This document shows positions 45,025-55,832 of a stretch of 64,000 nt of DNA, in pieces. The notes beneath the pieces are model-generated. The model saw only the letters and a program-made list of their open reading frames with translations, searched no databases and was not told where the DNA came from. Within the stretch, counting starts at the first letter, position 1. Every line of letters starts with the position of its first letter. This DNA is from Oscheius onirici (lineage: Eukaryota; Nematoda; Chromadorea; Rhabditida; Rhabditidae). The translations under genes were made by a program, and so were the position numbers. Where the stretch lies: positions 868,001 through 932,000 of the forward strand of contig OW051470.1 of the NCBI GenBank assembly GCA_932521025.1, written 5' to 3'.

Positions 45025-45621
45025 ACCTCAGGTTGTCCTAACTCAGTTTTGTATTATGCGTATATATTTTTGTGTATTTTGAAAATACATCACTTTGAAC
45101 AGTTTAAACATTTTTGTCACTAAAATTTCAGGGGAAAAGAGTCTGACAGTTGATTTCTGGATCTTTTCATGGAGACTAGACTGAACTGATTCGTCTGGAT
45201 TCCCAACTGGTTACAAACTGTCTCACTGTAACTGTAGAGCAGAGGCAGAAGAGTGATGATCCGAAAGAGTGAGAGCGAACTGATCAGTATAGAACAAACT
45301 GTCCGGATGGGTCAACTGGTTCGAAAGACTCTTACTGTAACTGTAAGGTAAAGGTACTGTAACGGTCAAACAAAGGTTCGATAATTGTAGGCAGGATGAG
45401 AGTCTGAAGACTCTGTTGGAAGAGAGACAGTTCTTTTGGCATCTCCACCGGATAATTGTCAGTCCAGTTCAGAGACTGTCCTCTAGTACTGTAAGAATAA
45501 GACTCTATCATTCCAATTGCCCTTTTGATCTTCTTTGCAACGTCCAGATTACCCTACTCTCTCTCAAAATTGGCTCCTATCGTCTCTTTCCTGGCAGTCA
45601 CTGTCTCTCCCTCTTCGCGTA
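45025..45621. other. Spacer between mlh-1 and the ACBP gene
   Basis: Contains repeated CTGTAACTGTA words and the mlh-1 3'UTR. No gene supported. Confidence 0.4.
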
Positions 45622-47560
45622 ATGTCCTTCCCTCCAGTAGTTTCTCTTTTTTTCTCAGCCTCATTCTCTACTACTAGACCTTCCTCCAAGCCGTCGACAA
45701 ATGGAAAAAGATGAGAGCCCGTTTTGAGCAGCGGCAGGTCCTGAAGCACGAGTTTGAACTGCTGATTCTGTTCGAGGAGGAAACTTACAAGATCTGGGGA
45801 CTGTACCAGCAAGCAGTTGTCGGGAATATCAATGTTCCGAGTGAGTGACAGAGACAATAACTGTCTGGGACAGTGACAATAAAAAGAACAGTAAGAGTAA
45901 CTGGAACAGTGATTAGGACAACAAGTAACTAGTATAGAGACAACAACAGTGAGTGGAACAGTTACAATTAGGCATGGGCACCGGGCCCGTGTCAGTGTTG
46001 ACCGAAACCGTGCCAGCAAGGGGCATTTTTGGGGGAAGGCTACATACTTTAGCGAAAAACCTTGGCACTCATTTCGAACACAAGGTTGGCAACGCGCTTC
46101 CAGGGCTAAAGTAGAAATTCATAACTTCGCTCTGTCACGGAGCCCTAGTCGTGATTTCCTTTTCATTCCTCCTTTTTTACTCTCCTCCAGTCACTCCCCC
46201 TGACCCTTCAAAGAAACTACTGATATTGTATTTGAACCCACTCCCTCCCAAGCCTAATTTCAAAATGTAGGACCTGAACGGATCGCGTGGCCCGTTCCTA
46301 CTTTAGCGAGTCTCAGTCCTACTGCACTTTCCCTTCTCCCCTTGTCACTCTGCTCCAGTCACCCAGACTCTCCTAAGAAACTACCAACGTCGTTAGAACA
46401 CTTCGCGCACTTGCTTTTCCTGTCGCGACTTGTTAAAAACTAATTTGCGTACAAAGCTCCCCCTTAATATCCTCAATTAGAGCTTCAGACAAACACAAAC
46501 ACACAGAGACTTGGGAACAATTTAAAATAGATAAGCTTAGGCTTATCGGTGTGGCATATTGAGCTTATGTTCAAAATGGGTGCCAAATTTTTATGGTTCC
46601 CTCAAAAGTGCTCACTGCTGGCACGGGCCCGGTGCCAGAAACTGGAACAGTGACTGTACTCTCCTCCTTCCAGAACTGGACTACATGGATCCTCGAGAAG
46701 AGTCTTGGATGTGGAGTTGGATCCACGGAAACAGAAAGTGGCATGCTTGGAACAAGTGTAAAGGTTTGGCTTCTTAACACCTGTACTTTGTGGTTAAAGG
46801 ACTGTCTCAGTTGGAGGCTGTGGAACTGTTTACTAAGGAAGTAGAGTCTCTGGAACAGAGACTACCAGATCTGATTGAAGAGTGGAAAGACAGCCAGGAT
46901 CCAAGGATTCCGGACCCGAATGCTTACGTTCCGGAGGAACAGAAGGCGGAAAGAGAGAGGATGATAGCTGAGGGGAAGAGAGCTAGACGGTGAGCTTGAG
47001 AGGAAGAGTAACATACTGAAACTGTGAGTTAGTCTCTGTTTCACTCTATGTATTTCTTACTGTACTGTGATCGTTCCAGTACCAGTTCCAGTACTGTAAG
47101 ATTACCTATGCTATTCTTAGGGTTACCATAAAGGCCAGAAAAATTTGGTCTTTAAGGGAGATATTTATGGTTTTCGGAAGGGGTTGGAGTGGATTTTTTG
47201 AATGGAAAGGGACTGACTGACTGACTGACTGACTACGGTAACCTTCCAGATACAATGCACTTCTCCGAACCCACGTTGATTACATGGAGAGGACCAAATA
47301 CCTAATGGGTAACGACAAGTTCTAGCTCATGCAAAACAGAGACTAACTTAAAGCAGGGTAGAATATATCAACAGCAGCGTCCGCATTTACTAGTCCGTGT
47401 ATCAAATTTTTATTGATAAAACTGCAAAATATTCAAAAATAGTCAAATGATTTGATGAACACAATAATAGTTTTTCAAACAATGTTCCTCAATTTTCAGG
47501 GAGCGCGACGCCATTAAACGAGCCGAGGAAGAGAAGAAGGGCTGGTGGAAGGAGGAGTAA
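45622..47560 (+). CDS. Acyl-CoA-binding domain protein with alternative last exons
   Basis: Exons: 45622-45636 (MSFPP), 45678-45840, 46674-46763, 46800-46989, then either 47250-47325 or 47500-47560. Both last exons start with the single base needed to finish the Arg codon, giving 177 or 172 aa. Residues ~6-105 are an ACBP fold: FLQAVDKWKKMR, EETYKIWGLYQQAVVGNINV (the YKQATVGD helix), GNRKWHAWNKCKGLSQLEAV (the KWxAWN motif) and KEVESLEQR. Family proteins bind long-chain acyl-CoA esters in the cytosol. The insert LDYMDPREESWMWSWIHG is longer than usual. The tail is charged coiled-coil like; terminus A ends KYLMGNDKF, terminus B ends KKGWWKEE followed by AATAAA at 47597. Intron 4 is just 36 nt. 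A GC-rich inverted-repeat element fills the third exon's upstream intron. Confidence 0.87.
45973..46636. mobile_element. Inverted-repeat element with GC-rich ends in the ACBP intron
   Basis: GGCACCGGGCCCGTG near the left end (45977) and CACGGGCCCGGTGCC at the right (46622) form perfect 15-bp inverted ends, longer with mismatches. The 660-bp interior has no transposase-like frame. Confidence 0.6.
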
Positions 47561-48262
47561 CAACAACCGAAAAAAAATTTAACAGTATTTCCTAACAATA
47601 AACATATGCACCAGACTCGACAGCATTTATGCCGTTGTCGCCCATTCACTGGCCACTCGTGAAGCAACATTTTCTATTCATTCATTTGTGTCCTAACTCA
47701 GAAAATGATCTGTAGGGAAGAAATATCTATTTTGCAGAAATATTTACTTTTTCGGAATTCGTCAAACTTCCATTTTTCTGTATTCAGTCAGGGGTAGTCT
47801 GGCGATCGTTGAGAAAAAATCTACTTAGCCGAGAGTAGATTTCTCCACCTGTGTGGTGGACGGCCAGATGATCTTGTCTCATTATATTGGAGTCAACGTT
47901 TCGACAATTTTAGTCCAGCAATTGCCGTCTTCGTTCGGTACTTCCCATACCCAATCGAACAGTCGCATTTTCTATTACGTCTTTTAGCTTTGTCCTTCTA
48001 TTAGCTATTCGTTTTTCAAAAGCGCCTATTTTGAAGGTTCGTCACGCTTCTTATGTTCTTCTTTAAATAATTCCATTGCTAAAGTTTACCGCTCTTACCT
48101 GTCCTTTCCGCCTCTCGGTCGCGTCTCCATCTCTCTCGTTCCACCTGCTCCAATTGAGGCGAGGCGCCCCGGCTATCGATCGCAAGGCCGCAGCCGACGC
48201 GTCTCCCTTCTGTCTTTCTCTTCCCTTTCCTCTTTTCTCACAAAAATCTCCCATTTTCAGGT
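47561..48262. other. Spacer between ACBP and dpff-1 genes
   Basis: Holds the AATAAA of the ACBP gene and a short inverted repeat (CTACTTAGCCGAGAGTAGAT, 47821-47840). 48253-48262 is TTTTCAG followed by GT and then ATG, a likely spliced-leader acceptor for dpff-1. No gene. Confidence 0.5.
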
Positions 48263-50019
48263 ATGATAACTGAGGCAAATTACATCGATTTGCTCAAGAA
48301 TTGTTCGCGATGGAACGAGAGGACGGAAAGGGAGAGAAAAACTCGGTAAGGCTGACCTTTAGTCAGTTTAACGCGACCCCCTTTCCAGATTCCGCTATCC
48401 GTTCTATGAAAATCAGACGGGAACGGCTCATCGGCCCGTCCAGAACTATTATAAGCGTCCGGAGCAGAGGTATCCAAGCAAGGATCCGACTGTGGTGCGT
48501 AGTTTTCTTTTTTATTTTCAATTTTAACCTTCTTGAAAAATGCTGGTAGAAACTGAGTTTTTACTTTTTTTCAGTACATGCAATACTCTGAGCCCCGCTG
48601 GAAGAAACGCGACCATCAGCCCAGTGACGCCATTGAGATGAAGATGTTTCTTCGGGATAATCCTCAACTCGATGCGGCTGTCAACCAGGCTGTTCAGGTC
48701 ACCTATTCCATTCCTGGTGAGCCAATCTTATATTTTTTTATTTATTTCTGGTTCAGAAGTTTCTGTGACTGATGTATCTATGGAAGTGTCCATGTCTTCT
48801 AGGGGAACTCCGAAGCAGAATCCATTTGTGAGTTTCACAGGGACAGGGACTGATCCTACTATTTTCAGGAAGACTATACTGATGATCTCGACGACGACAT
48901 GTCTCCCGGCTCTGGCAGTGATGAGGACGACTGGGGAGCCAAGCGAAAGAAGGGAAAGAACGCAACAATCAAGAAGAAGAAGGCGAGTGGTGCAGCCGCC
49001 GGGCGCCCCCCACATTCTTGCTCTAGTGAGTGCAACCCGTGCGCCCTGCCGTCGCCCCGATTTTTTTGAGTCTCTCCTAAGATTGAAAAAAAAGGACTAA
49101 AAATGGAGAGGCGGCGCACGCGGGGCTCACGTCCAATCTCTATCTTTTCCGGGCTGTCACAGCTTCTTCTCCGTACTCACACCTAGCATCCTTCATCTTT
49201 CACTCCCTTAAAATCACACCAGAGGATTGTGTCCAGCTCGGATAAGAAATCGCCACAAAGCAGCCTATAGACAATAATTAATTATGTCATTTTCAGAATG
49301 CCCCGCGAAATTTAAAAGCCTCGCGGGTGTAGCCTATCACAACGCATTTGTCCATAATGATCCTCTCCTAAATCCTGGTAGTAGATGTGAGTTTTACTTT
49401 TTCTTTAAGATAAAAGGGACGAAGAGACAGAGAGACAGAAAGACAGATGGACAAATGGAAAGAGAGACAGAGGGACAGAGAGAAAGAGTCAGAGACTCGC
49501 TACACAAACAAGTCCAAATTAATCCCTTTTCAGTAATGTCCCCGAACTTAGAAGTGTCAGATTTCTGTGATTTATGTCTGGGAAGTAAGTACATGAACAA
49601 GGAGACTAAACGAGCCGAGGATCTCGTGTCCTGCCATGACTGTGGGCGTTCTGGTAAGTTCTCATTCATTCCATTCAAAATTACTATTTTCAGGCCATCC
49701 ATCCTGTTTAAAATTCAGCAAAAATGTCCCTCGTATCATCGGACGCTATGGCTGGCAATGTATAGAGTGCAAGAGTTGTACCATTTGTGGGACTTCGGAG
49801 AATGATGTGAGTCTTCATAATTCTCTGTCTCTCTGCTCCTCTCTCCGTCTCTAGACTCATCCAATCCCTTTCCAGGCAATGCTTCTCTTCTGTGACGACT
49901 GTGACCGCGGATTCCATCTCTACTGTCTCCGTCCACCTCTGACTACGGCTCCTGAAGGAGAGTACAGTTGCGACATGTGTCTCCGTGCATTTGGACCGAA
50001 TGCCAGTGCTCCCCGTTGA
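48263..50019 (+). CDS. dpff-1: DPF/requiem family chromatin protein with C2H2 finger and double PHD
   Basis: Nine exons: 48263-48345, 48389-48494, 48575-48716, 48757-48827, 48869-49025, 49297-49377 (or to 49386), 49534-49653, 49694-49806, 49876-50019; 338 aa. The N-terminal requiem domain is visible as [16 protein letters not shown]. An acidic/basic linker ([26 protein letters not shown]) follows. A single Kruppel-type finger [19 protein letters not shown](x5)H spans the exon 5/6 junction. Then a tandem PHD pair: CDLC...[14 protein letters not shown]...CIEC and CTICG...[15 protein letters not shown]...YSCDMC. DPF proteins are BAF/PBAF-type chromatin-remodelling subunits that read acylated histone H3 tails. 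The ATG lies two bases after TTTTCAG, fitting trans-splicing. Two GT donors 9 nt apart (49378, 49387) are both in frame. Confidence 0.93.
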
Positions 50020-50330
50020 GACTACTGTACCGTTACCGTAACCCAGATCTCCCTCCAATGTTGCCACCATCCATAATACTCTGCCTCGCTGCAAAATATC
50101 CCAAAAACAGGTTTGGTCAGCTCTCCCACACCTTCACTTCAATACTCTCTCGGCTCTCATATCTCCTTGTTCATGTCTTCCTTCTCCAGACTAGAGTAGC
50201 TATCCTCTCGTGTGCTCTCTGTACTGGTTTTGCAGCTCTATTAAAATATTTTCTGTTCAAGATTGGTCTGTAAAAAATTAGGTCAGTTCTGACGGTGATG
50301 ACTACAGTATACTTCTTGTTCGAAATCTAG
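50020..50330. other. dpff-1 3' flank containing a duplicated segment
   Basis: About 50143-50300 matches 55452-55590: AGAGTAGCTATCCTCTCGTG, TCTGTACTGGTTTT, CTCTATTAAAATATTTTCTG and CAGTTCTGACGG recur in the same order with about 80% identity by eye. Confidence 0.6.
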
Positions 50331-51405
50331 AAGCAGTCTGGAGGCTAAATCGAGTTAGTAACCCTTTTTCTAAGTCTCTGAACGCAGTGGAATCACAGTC
50401 CAGATAATATTTTTCAGTCACAGTATCTTTTTCAGTCGTTTAGAGTAGCCAAGAGAGTTCTGGAAGGACAGAATGACCCTACGGCACAAGTACCGCAAGA
50501 CGGATTAGATAGTATACCCCGCGACAAAAGTTTTGATACACCTAGTTTTCTGTGATAACAAATTGCTTGCATGATGAAACAAGGGCAACAAGAATGTACT
50601 TCGACATGGATAATACCACTTGAGTTTCATTCAAAAAGATACAGTAGAAACTTTTTTATTCCAAATTATCGAAAATACCCGCGACAAAAGTTTTGATACA
50701 CCTCTGAAATAGGTTATAAATCGGCACAATTTTTCCCGGTAATGGCTCAAAAACAATTTTGTCTGGCTTGTTCAGCAAGCTTTCATTGCAGATGCATCAA
50801 CAGATTTGAAAAATAATTGTACTTTGGTCACAATTCTTCTTTTCTGTTAAACTGTCCAAAGTTGTGAACTGTTTGGTCCAAACATTTTCCATGATGTTCA
50901 AACCCATTCCTGCTAGTGGCTACTAGGTGTTTACTCATTCTACTCACGGAAGCAATCAAAAACAAGCTTTGATATAAAAAAAATTTCTACTGCATCTTTT
51001 TGGATGAAACTCAAGTGGTATTATCCATGTCGAAGTACATTCTTGTTGCCCTTGTTTCATCATGCAAGCAATTTGTTATCACAGAAAACTAGGTGTATCA
51101 AAACTTTTGTGGCGGGTATACGTTTAGGAGAGAAAAGCATCCTACAGTAGAAAAATACTTCTAGTGGAGCGATTGTGAGCGACAAGAAGAAGCTATCGAA
51201 TGAAGGAGTCTCGCTGTTCATGGCTGAGTGGCCGGACGAGTGTGCCGAAGAAAAAGGACGAGTCGGAGAAGAGAGGGATGACTCGAAGATCGTGTTTTTG
51301 AAAGTGGACAAGGAGTTGAAACCACGGACCAAAAACATGACGCCGAAGAAGAAAACGATGTGGAGGAACGTTCAATCTGGTAAAGGAGATGCTGGGATCG
51401 CGTGA
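50331..51405 (+). CDS. Uncertain gene fragments flanking a MITE
   Basis: Three coding-looking pieces on the plus strand: 50331-50353 (AVWRLNR, then GTTAGT), 50436-50511 (SFRVAKRVLEGQNDPTAQVP...) and, beyond the MITE, about 51133-51405, encoding ...SDKKKLSNEGVSLFMAEWPD, a charged, Lys/Glu-rich end KKKTMWRNVQSGKGDAGIA and a stop. The first two join in frame. The third needs a different phase from the obvious GTATAC donor that the MITE end creates, so either an exon is missed, the donor lies elsewhere, or insertion broke the gene. No start codon was found. Product unknown. Confidence 0.35.
50513..51121. mobile_element. Tc1/mariner-like MITE with ~150-bp inverted repeats
   Basis: About 609 bp. 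The arms begin TATACCC and run ~150 bp with very high identity, including ACAAAAGTTTTGATACACCT and CTTCGACATGGATAATACCA. A third copy of the outermost 32 bp sits inside at 50678-50710 (CGCGACAAAAGTTTTGATAC). The TA-flanked ends and the ACAAAAGTTTTGATACACC form fit Tc1-like termini. No transposase frame. Confidence 0.9.
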
Positions 51406-51709
51406 CAACTAATCTCTTTCGTCACAAGTGAACGTATCTCATTGTGTAGTTAGTTGTGTGTCTGGAAGTAAAGTTTTGGACTTTTGGCTCGTCGCTTTCC
51501 CGTGTTACACCAATTCTACAATACATGGTTCAGTAACAAAGAGTCATATCAACAGGATCAGCTCTATTAGGAACTCTTGGTCTTACGGTACCAGTGCCGT
51601 AAGGGAGCTTATAGTACTTTTAGTTTCCCAATTCCAGTACCGTAGTTGAGAGTGACTCTTACTGTGAAGCCTCTAGAACACAATTTACAGTACACTTTAT
51701 TCCAAATTC
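51406..51709. other. Spacer between convergent gene ends
   Basis: No coding feature seen. Repeated GTACCAGTGCCGTAAGG/CAGTACCGTAG words. Confidence 0.4.
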
Positions 51710-53161
51710 TCAAGCTTCAAAAGCAGAAACTCGTCTGGTATGAAACGTTTTGACGTAAGTCGCACTGTCCATGAAGGGCAGTCCGTTTTCAATCGGCTCT
51801 CCGGGACGAGTAGGAACGTAATTCTGGGCGTCGTAGAGCTGGTACTTCATTCGAGGAATACACCCGTGATACACAGCTTTTCTAGGGAATGGAATCCTTG
51901 AAGTAATGGACAAGTAGCAGCGCGTAACTCTTTGAAATGTCTTTCATAGAATCGGAAAAAAATCAACTGTAAAGAAGAGTCAGACTCTTGACTCATCTGG
52001 CACTGTAACTGGATCAGACTGACTCCTGCCTTTCAGAGACTTGACGAGGCTGGCTACTGTACTCTAATCTGTCTACTAGACCTGACTACCGTGAATCAAC
52101 TAGAAAGGTATCTACTCAAAAGAAGAGTCAGACTCTTGACTCACCGATTTCCCCAGTCTACGACTGGTATTGTAACTGGACCAAGCTGACTACCGTACTC
52201 TAATCTGCTTACTAGAACTATCGTATCTTCTAACACGATTATACAATTAAACTCGATTCTACCGTAACTTTTACCACACTTTGTACTGATTTGCAGCCAG
52301 TTTTGTATGTTTGCATGTAGGCTCCTATAAAAGTAGCAGTAGGATTGTGATCGCATGCTTGCAAACGTTACTTCCTCGCAATGGGGAAGCAATGGTATGT
52401 TTGGCGGAGACCACAATGGCCGCAACAGGTTAAAAATTGACTGGGTTACATAGTCAGTTTTGAATTTTGTGTGGGAAGGATTCTGTAGAGAAAAGTCACA
52501 TTTTGTGAAGAGTATAGTTGGATTGGAATCTATAACTGACAATGAGACAAAAGTTTCAGACCAAGACGGCGAAATCAGTCGTAGAGATCTGCTTCTCATC
52601 TAACAATTTGTAAGTCCAGAAGACAGTCAAAGACTAGAAATGACCAGTCAAGAGTCTAAATTTATAAGAACTTCCTTCCCAAAAAGCAGTTACCGTAACA
52701 TCGCTGTGATCAGATGTACAGAGTATTTTGTACTTTTGCATGTGGCTCTCTACAAAACTTGCAAATTGACAGCAAGAATCTGAGGACTTTGATCACGCGC
52801 TTGCAAAAGTAATTTTCATATACGGTACCCGACTGAATAGGAATCTGATAGTTCCTGAACAATTTCTCTGATCCGAGTCAAACTATGGGACTTTCTTCCA
52901 AGAAAATCCTGCAGTACAGAAGTCATAAGAATGTTTGGGACCAATTATCATGGGTCTGTCTCTCAGTCTCTCTACTAGAATCTCATGACTCACGTGTTCA
53001 ATGCGGTAGATGAGAAAGAAGGAGCCACATCCGAAGACCAGTGCCGCAACAACCATGAAAAGAATGAATACTACTGCATAGTGCTCAGTCCCAAAGGTCC
53101 TCACGACGATTCTCTTGAACCAGTAGTCCAGCAGCTGTCTAGTGTTGCTGAGAAATTCCAT
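51710..53161 (-). CDS. Small single-pass membrane protein, two-exon type
   Basis: Exon 1 complement 52994-53161: 56 aa with one strong hydrophobic segment (AVVFILFMVVAALVFGCGSF), ending RIEH at a GTGAGT donor in phase 0. Exon 2 complement 51710-51940: ...PRKAVYHGCIPRMKYQLYDA, NYVPTRPGEPIENGLPFMDS, ending VSAFEA and a stop. Joined: 132 aa. The acceptor for exon 2 (TCTATGAAAG) is poor; a site eight bases later would need a different phase, so an extra exon in the 1 kb intron is possible. Reading straight through the donor gives instead a 92-aa form ending SWKKVP. Same plan as the neighbours at 54.9, 55.8, 61.0 and 63.5 kb. Family unknown. Confidence 0.5.
52290..52815. repeat. Two related short inverted-repeat elements in the intron
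   Basis: TGTTTGCATGTAGGCTCC...GATCGCATGCTTGCAAACGT (about 52305-52370) and TTTTGCATGTGGCTCTC...GATCACGCGCTTGCAAAAGT (about 52733-52812) have matching ends and inner words. Each has inverted TTTGCA/TGCAAA termini. Confidence 0.55.
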
Positions 53162-53177
53162 CGGCTGAATGAGGTAA

Positions 53178-53880
53178 TGTGTGAACTGTCAAGACTGTGG
53201 CTTGAGTTTAGAAAGTTGGGACGGCATAAAGCGTGACCTGTTGTCTGTAGCTCAAATCTAAGTTCACAACGCCGTTCAAGTGTGAACTGTCGAGTCTGTG
53301 GCTCACTTTTAACTGATCTAAACAGAATGAAGTGTGAACTGTCGAGTCTGAGGCTCAAATCTAAGGTCACAATGCCAGTTTGTGTGAACTGGCGAGACTG
53401 TGCCTCAATTTGTCTTTGTGTTTTTAATGGCCACAACTGAAGTTATGATGTATGTTTCTATAACGAACAGGTCATAAAACAACATCGGGGTTAGTGTAAA
53501 AACGACTGCAAGTGCTCGTAGAAGCCCATTTTCGTGCGGTTCGAATAGGGTCGTGCAGGAAGAGGGAGGGGCTCAGTGATTCGTATTATGTACAGAAAAT
53601 TGGAGAGAGATACACGCAAAGCAGAGGTGTCTGAAGCTTGTAGGAGAAAAATAGAAATTTTGCAGGGTAGTGTGAACTGTCGTGTCTGTCGCTCCAATTT
53701 AGCTCGTCTCAACTGAACAAAGTGTGAGCTGTCAAGTCTGTAGCTCAAACTGAAGGCACACATGACGTGTGTACTGCTGAAACTGTGGCTCAATTTTTCT
53801 GGTCGCAGCGGAATGTAGGTTGTGGCTCAAATTTTACTACCGACAACGAGGTAAGGTGTGAACTGTCGAGACTGTGGTCT
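53178..53880 (-). repeat. Cluster of the dispersed CGACAGTT repeat, minus orientation
   Basis: At least eight copies of GTGTGAACTGTCGAGTCTGT plus GGCTCA, near 53181, 53280, 53333, 53385, 53671, 53721, 53766 and 53856. The last copy overlaps the stop-proximal codons of the membrane-protein gene ending at 53837. Confidence 0.8.
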
Positions 53881-54859
53881 CGCTGAACATTTCATGAATT
53901 CCAATCTCTTTATTCCCCTCTTTCTTGAAATTCCTGATCATCTGATCTTTCCAACAAATTTTCGTTGTCTTCAGAAACCAGAAAAACGGTCCATAATAAC
54001 ATACACTCTCTAAAGAGACATGGTGTAATTTCTTAATAGTTCTCTTCTCTCCGTCCTCCAACTCATGAGTTTCTAGAATACTCTCCACTTCAGAATCTTC
54101 TGGAATAGTATTTAACAGTGTGTCAGTCGACATCAGAGTCGTCTCATCTGCACAGTCTTCAGTCTCCACAAATCTTGGAAAGTGGTATCGCCGGGCAATG
54201 ACAGAGAGTCGGGAGAGGAGGAGAGAAGGACTGACAGAGACCATATCTGATTGAAGAAATCTGCCCAAAGCTCCGTCTTCAGTGGATGGCCAAATCTGAT
54301 CCAATCTGCTGTCAAGGTAGATTCTCTGGAAGTCATATCATCAGTCTCTCTGTCCCTCTGTCTCTCTGACTCTGTGTCCCTATCTCTCTGTCTTTTGTCA
54401 GGTCTTTCACTACTTTCCCTCCATTTCCTATTTTCCGTTTTACGGTAATCACTTACCGTAACCGCTACGTACGCTATTTTGTTTCCCACGCCCCGATATT
54501 CGAACTTCTAGAAGTTGTTGTTCCCGAGCCTCGATCTCAGCCTATTTCTCCCCCTTTTCGTTTTTTTGTTATTTTGCGTTCACATAAACGTAGTTAAAAA
54601 ACCAACAAGTGTTTCTTTTCGTTTTCTTAAAATTATTCTCGCCGGATAACATCCGGAACCTCACATTCGCACTTCACTATCCACATTTATCGGTAGCCAC
54701 CCCGATCATTGTCCCTGTACTCACATAAAGAGTTTCATAATCAACTGGGCCGAGACAGTAGACGTAGAATAGAAGGGAAGACATGATAAGTATCGAAGCG
54801 AGAAGAATCTTGAGAGCGAAATATAGAAGGTCCAGAATAGCGAGAACTGTTTCCAGCAT
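53837..54859 (-). CDS. Small membrane protein with long hydrophilic tail, two-exon type
   Basis: Exon 1 complement 54725-54859: 45 aa, almost all hydrophobic (DLLYFALKILLASILIMSSL), ending VDYETLY at GTGAGT, phase 0. Exon 2 complement 53837-54325 opens after CTTCCAG: RIYLDSRLDQIWPSTEDGAL, through an acidic region EDSEVESILETHELEDGEKR to a basic Trp/Phe-containing segment. Total 207 aa. The last ~15 codons (SETTVSTVHTLPRCR) are translated from a dispersed-repeat copy, so the C-terminus has been recruited from repeat DNA or the true end is elsewhere. One membrane span predicted. Family unknown. Confidence 0.65.
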
Positions 54860-55195
54860 TGTATTGGGTGAAGGGAGAGGCCATTGCTAATCAATTCAGT
54901 GATTCATTGACTTTCAAATGAAGCGTGGAAAGCAGCAGTCATGAGTCAAATCTTCGGCGTCTTTCCACTTTCGAAATTTAAGATTTTGAAAATGTTCTCA
55001 TCATTATTAACTGTTTTCTAAAGAAATAAACGTTCGGCAAAAAATCCAATCTTTCCCTCTCCTTCTCTGTTCAATTCTCAGCACTATAAACAGTGCGATG
55101 CGTTCTTTTCGATCAATCCTTCCTCCACAGATCTGCCAATTTTTTGAGCATCTTCACAAACTTTCTTCACTTTTTTTCAGCGGAAAAGCACCAAC

Positions 55196-55459
55196 ATGAA
55201 CATCTACCACTTCTTTTCCGGTACCTTGATTGTGATTTCTCTTGCCATGTTTGCCTATTGGTTCCACTTGGAATTCTAAAAGGAGGAGGAGGAAAAGGAG
55301 ACTAGGGTGGGTCGAGAGAGAGTAACAGTTACAGTCACAGTAATAGTACTAGTAACAGTAACAGTCATTTTTCAGCGTGGAAGAGAAAAAACAAGAAGAA
55401 TCCAAACCCGTGCCGGACGTAGCCGCACACTTCGCCACAACTAGGAATATTTTCTTCTA
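55196..55459 (+). CDS. Tiny membrane peptide (27 aa), tail exon uncertain
   Basis: After a strong TTTTTTTCAG acceptor and 15 nt, the ATG at 55196 opens MNIYHFFSGTLIVISLAMFA, continuing YWFHLEF to a TAA at 55277-55279: one hydrophobic span. Beyond TAA the same frame reads a Lys/Glu run to a GTGGGT. A second acceptor (TTTTTCAG, 55375) precedes ...PVPDVAAHFATTRNIFF and a stop at 55459, which looks like a hydrophilic tail exon. A direct join would need a weak donor inside the span (TATTG|GTTCCA). Either a 27-aa microprotein or a two-exon gene with a missed donor. Confidence 0.4.
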
Positions 55460-55590
55460 GATTCTCCTTGTCCAGACCAGAGTATCTATCTTCTTGTGTG
55501 TTCTTTGTACTGATTTTTTAACTCTACTAAAGTATTTTTTGTTCCCAGAGTCTTTGAGAGAGTGGCTACCCAGTTCTGACGGCAGGAGAC
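55452..55590 (+). repeat. Second copy of the dpff-1 3'-flank segment
   Basis: Direct-orientation match to 50143-50300. Here it directly follows the possible tail exon ending at 55459. Confidence 0.6.
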
Positions 55591-55832
55591 GAATAAAGAG
55601 CGGACAGTATAGGGATCGGAGATCAATAACAACAGATCTGTTTACAATTTGACTCATATCTCTTTTCTCATGGCTGTCCATCGGAACGGAATTGTTTATT
55701 CCACAGTCCACCGGGTCGCGAGCCAGATGTTACGCGCACCCGCTCCGAAAGGCTGCGATCTTCTTTTACGACCTCTCATTTATATTTTTAACTTCTGGAA
55801 ATTTCGTTTCAACCAAATATTTCTTTCAAGCA

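Noticed and set aside
48672-49100. 142-codon plus-strand frame
   Set aside because: Out of frame with dpff-1 exons 3-5, which carry the family motifs.
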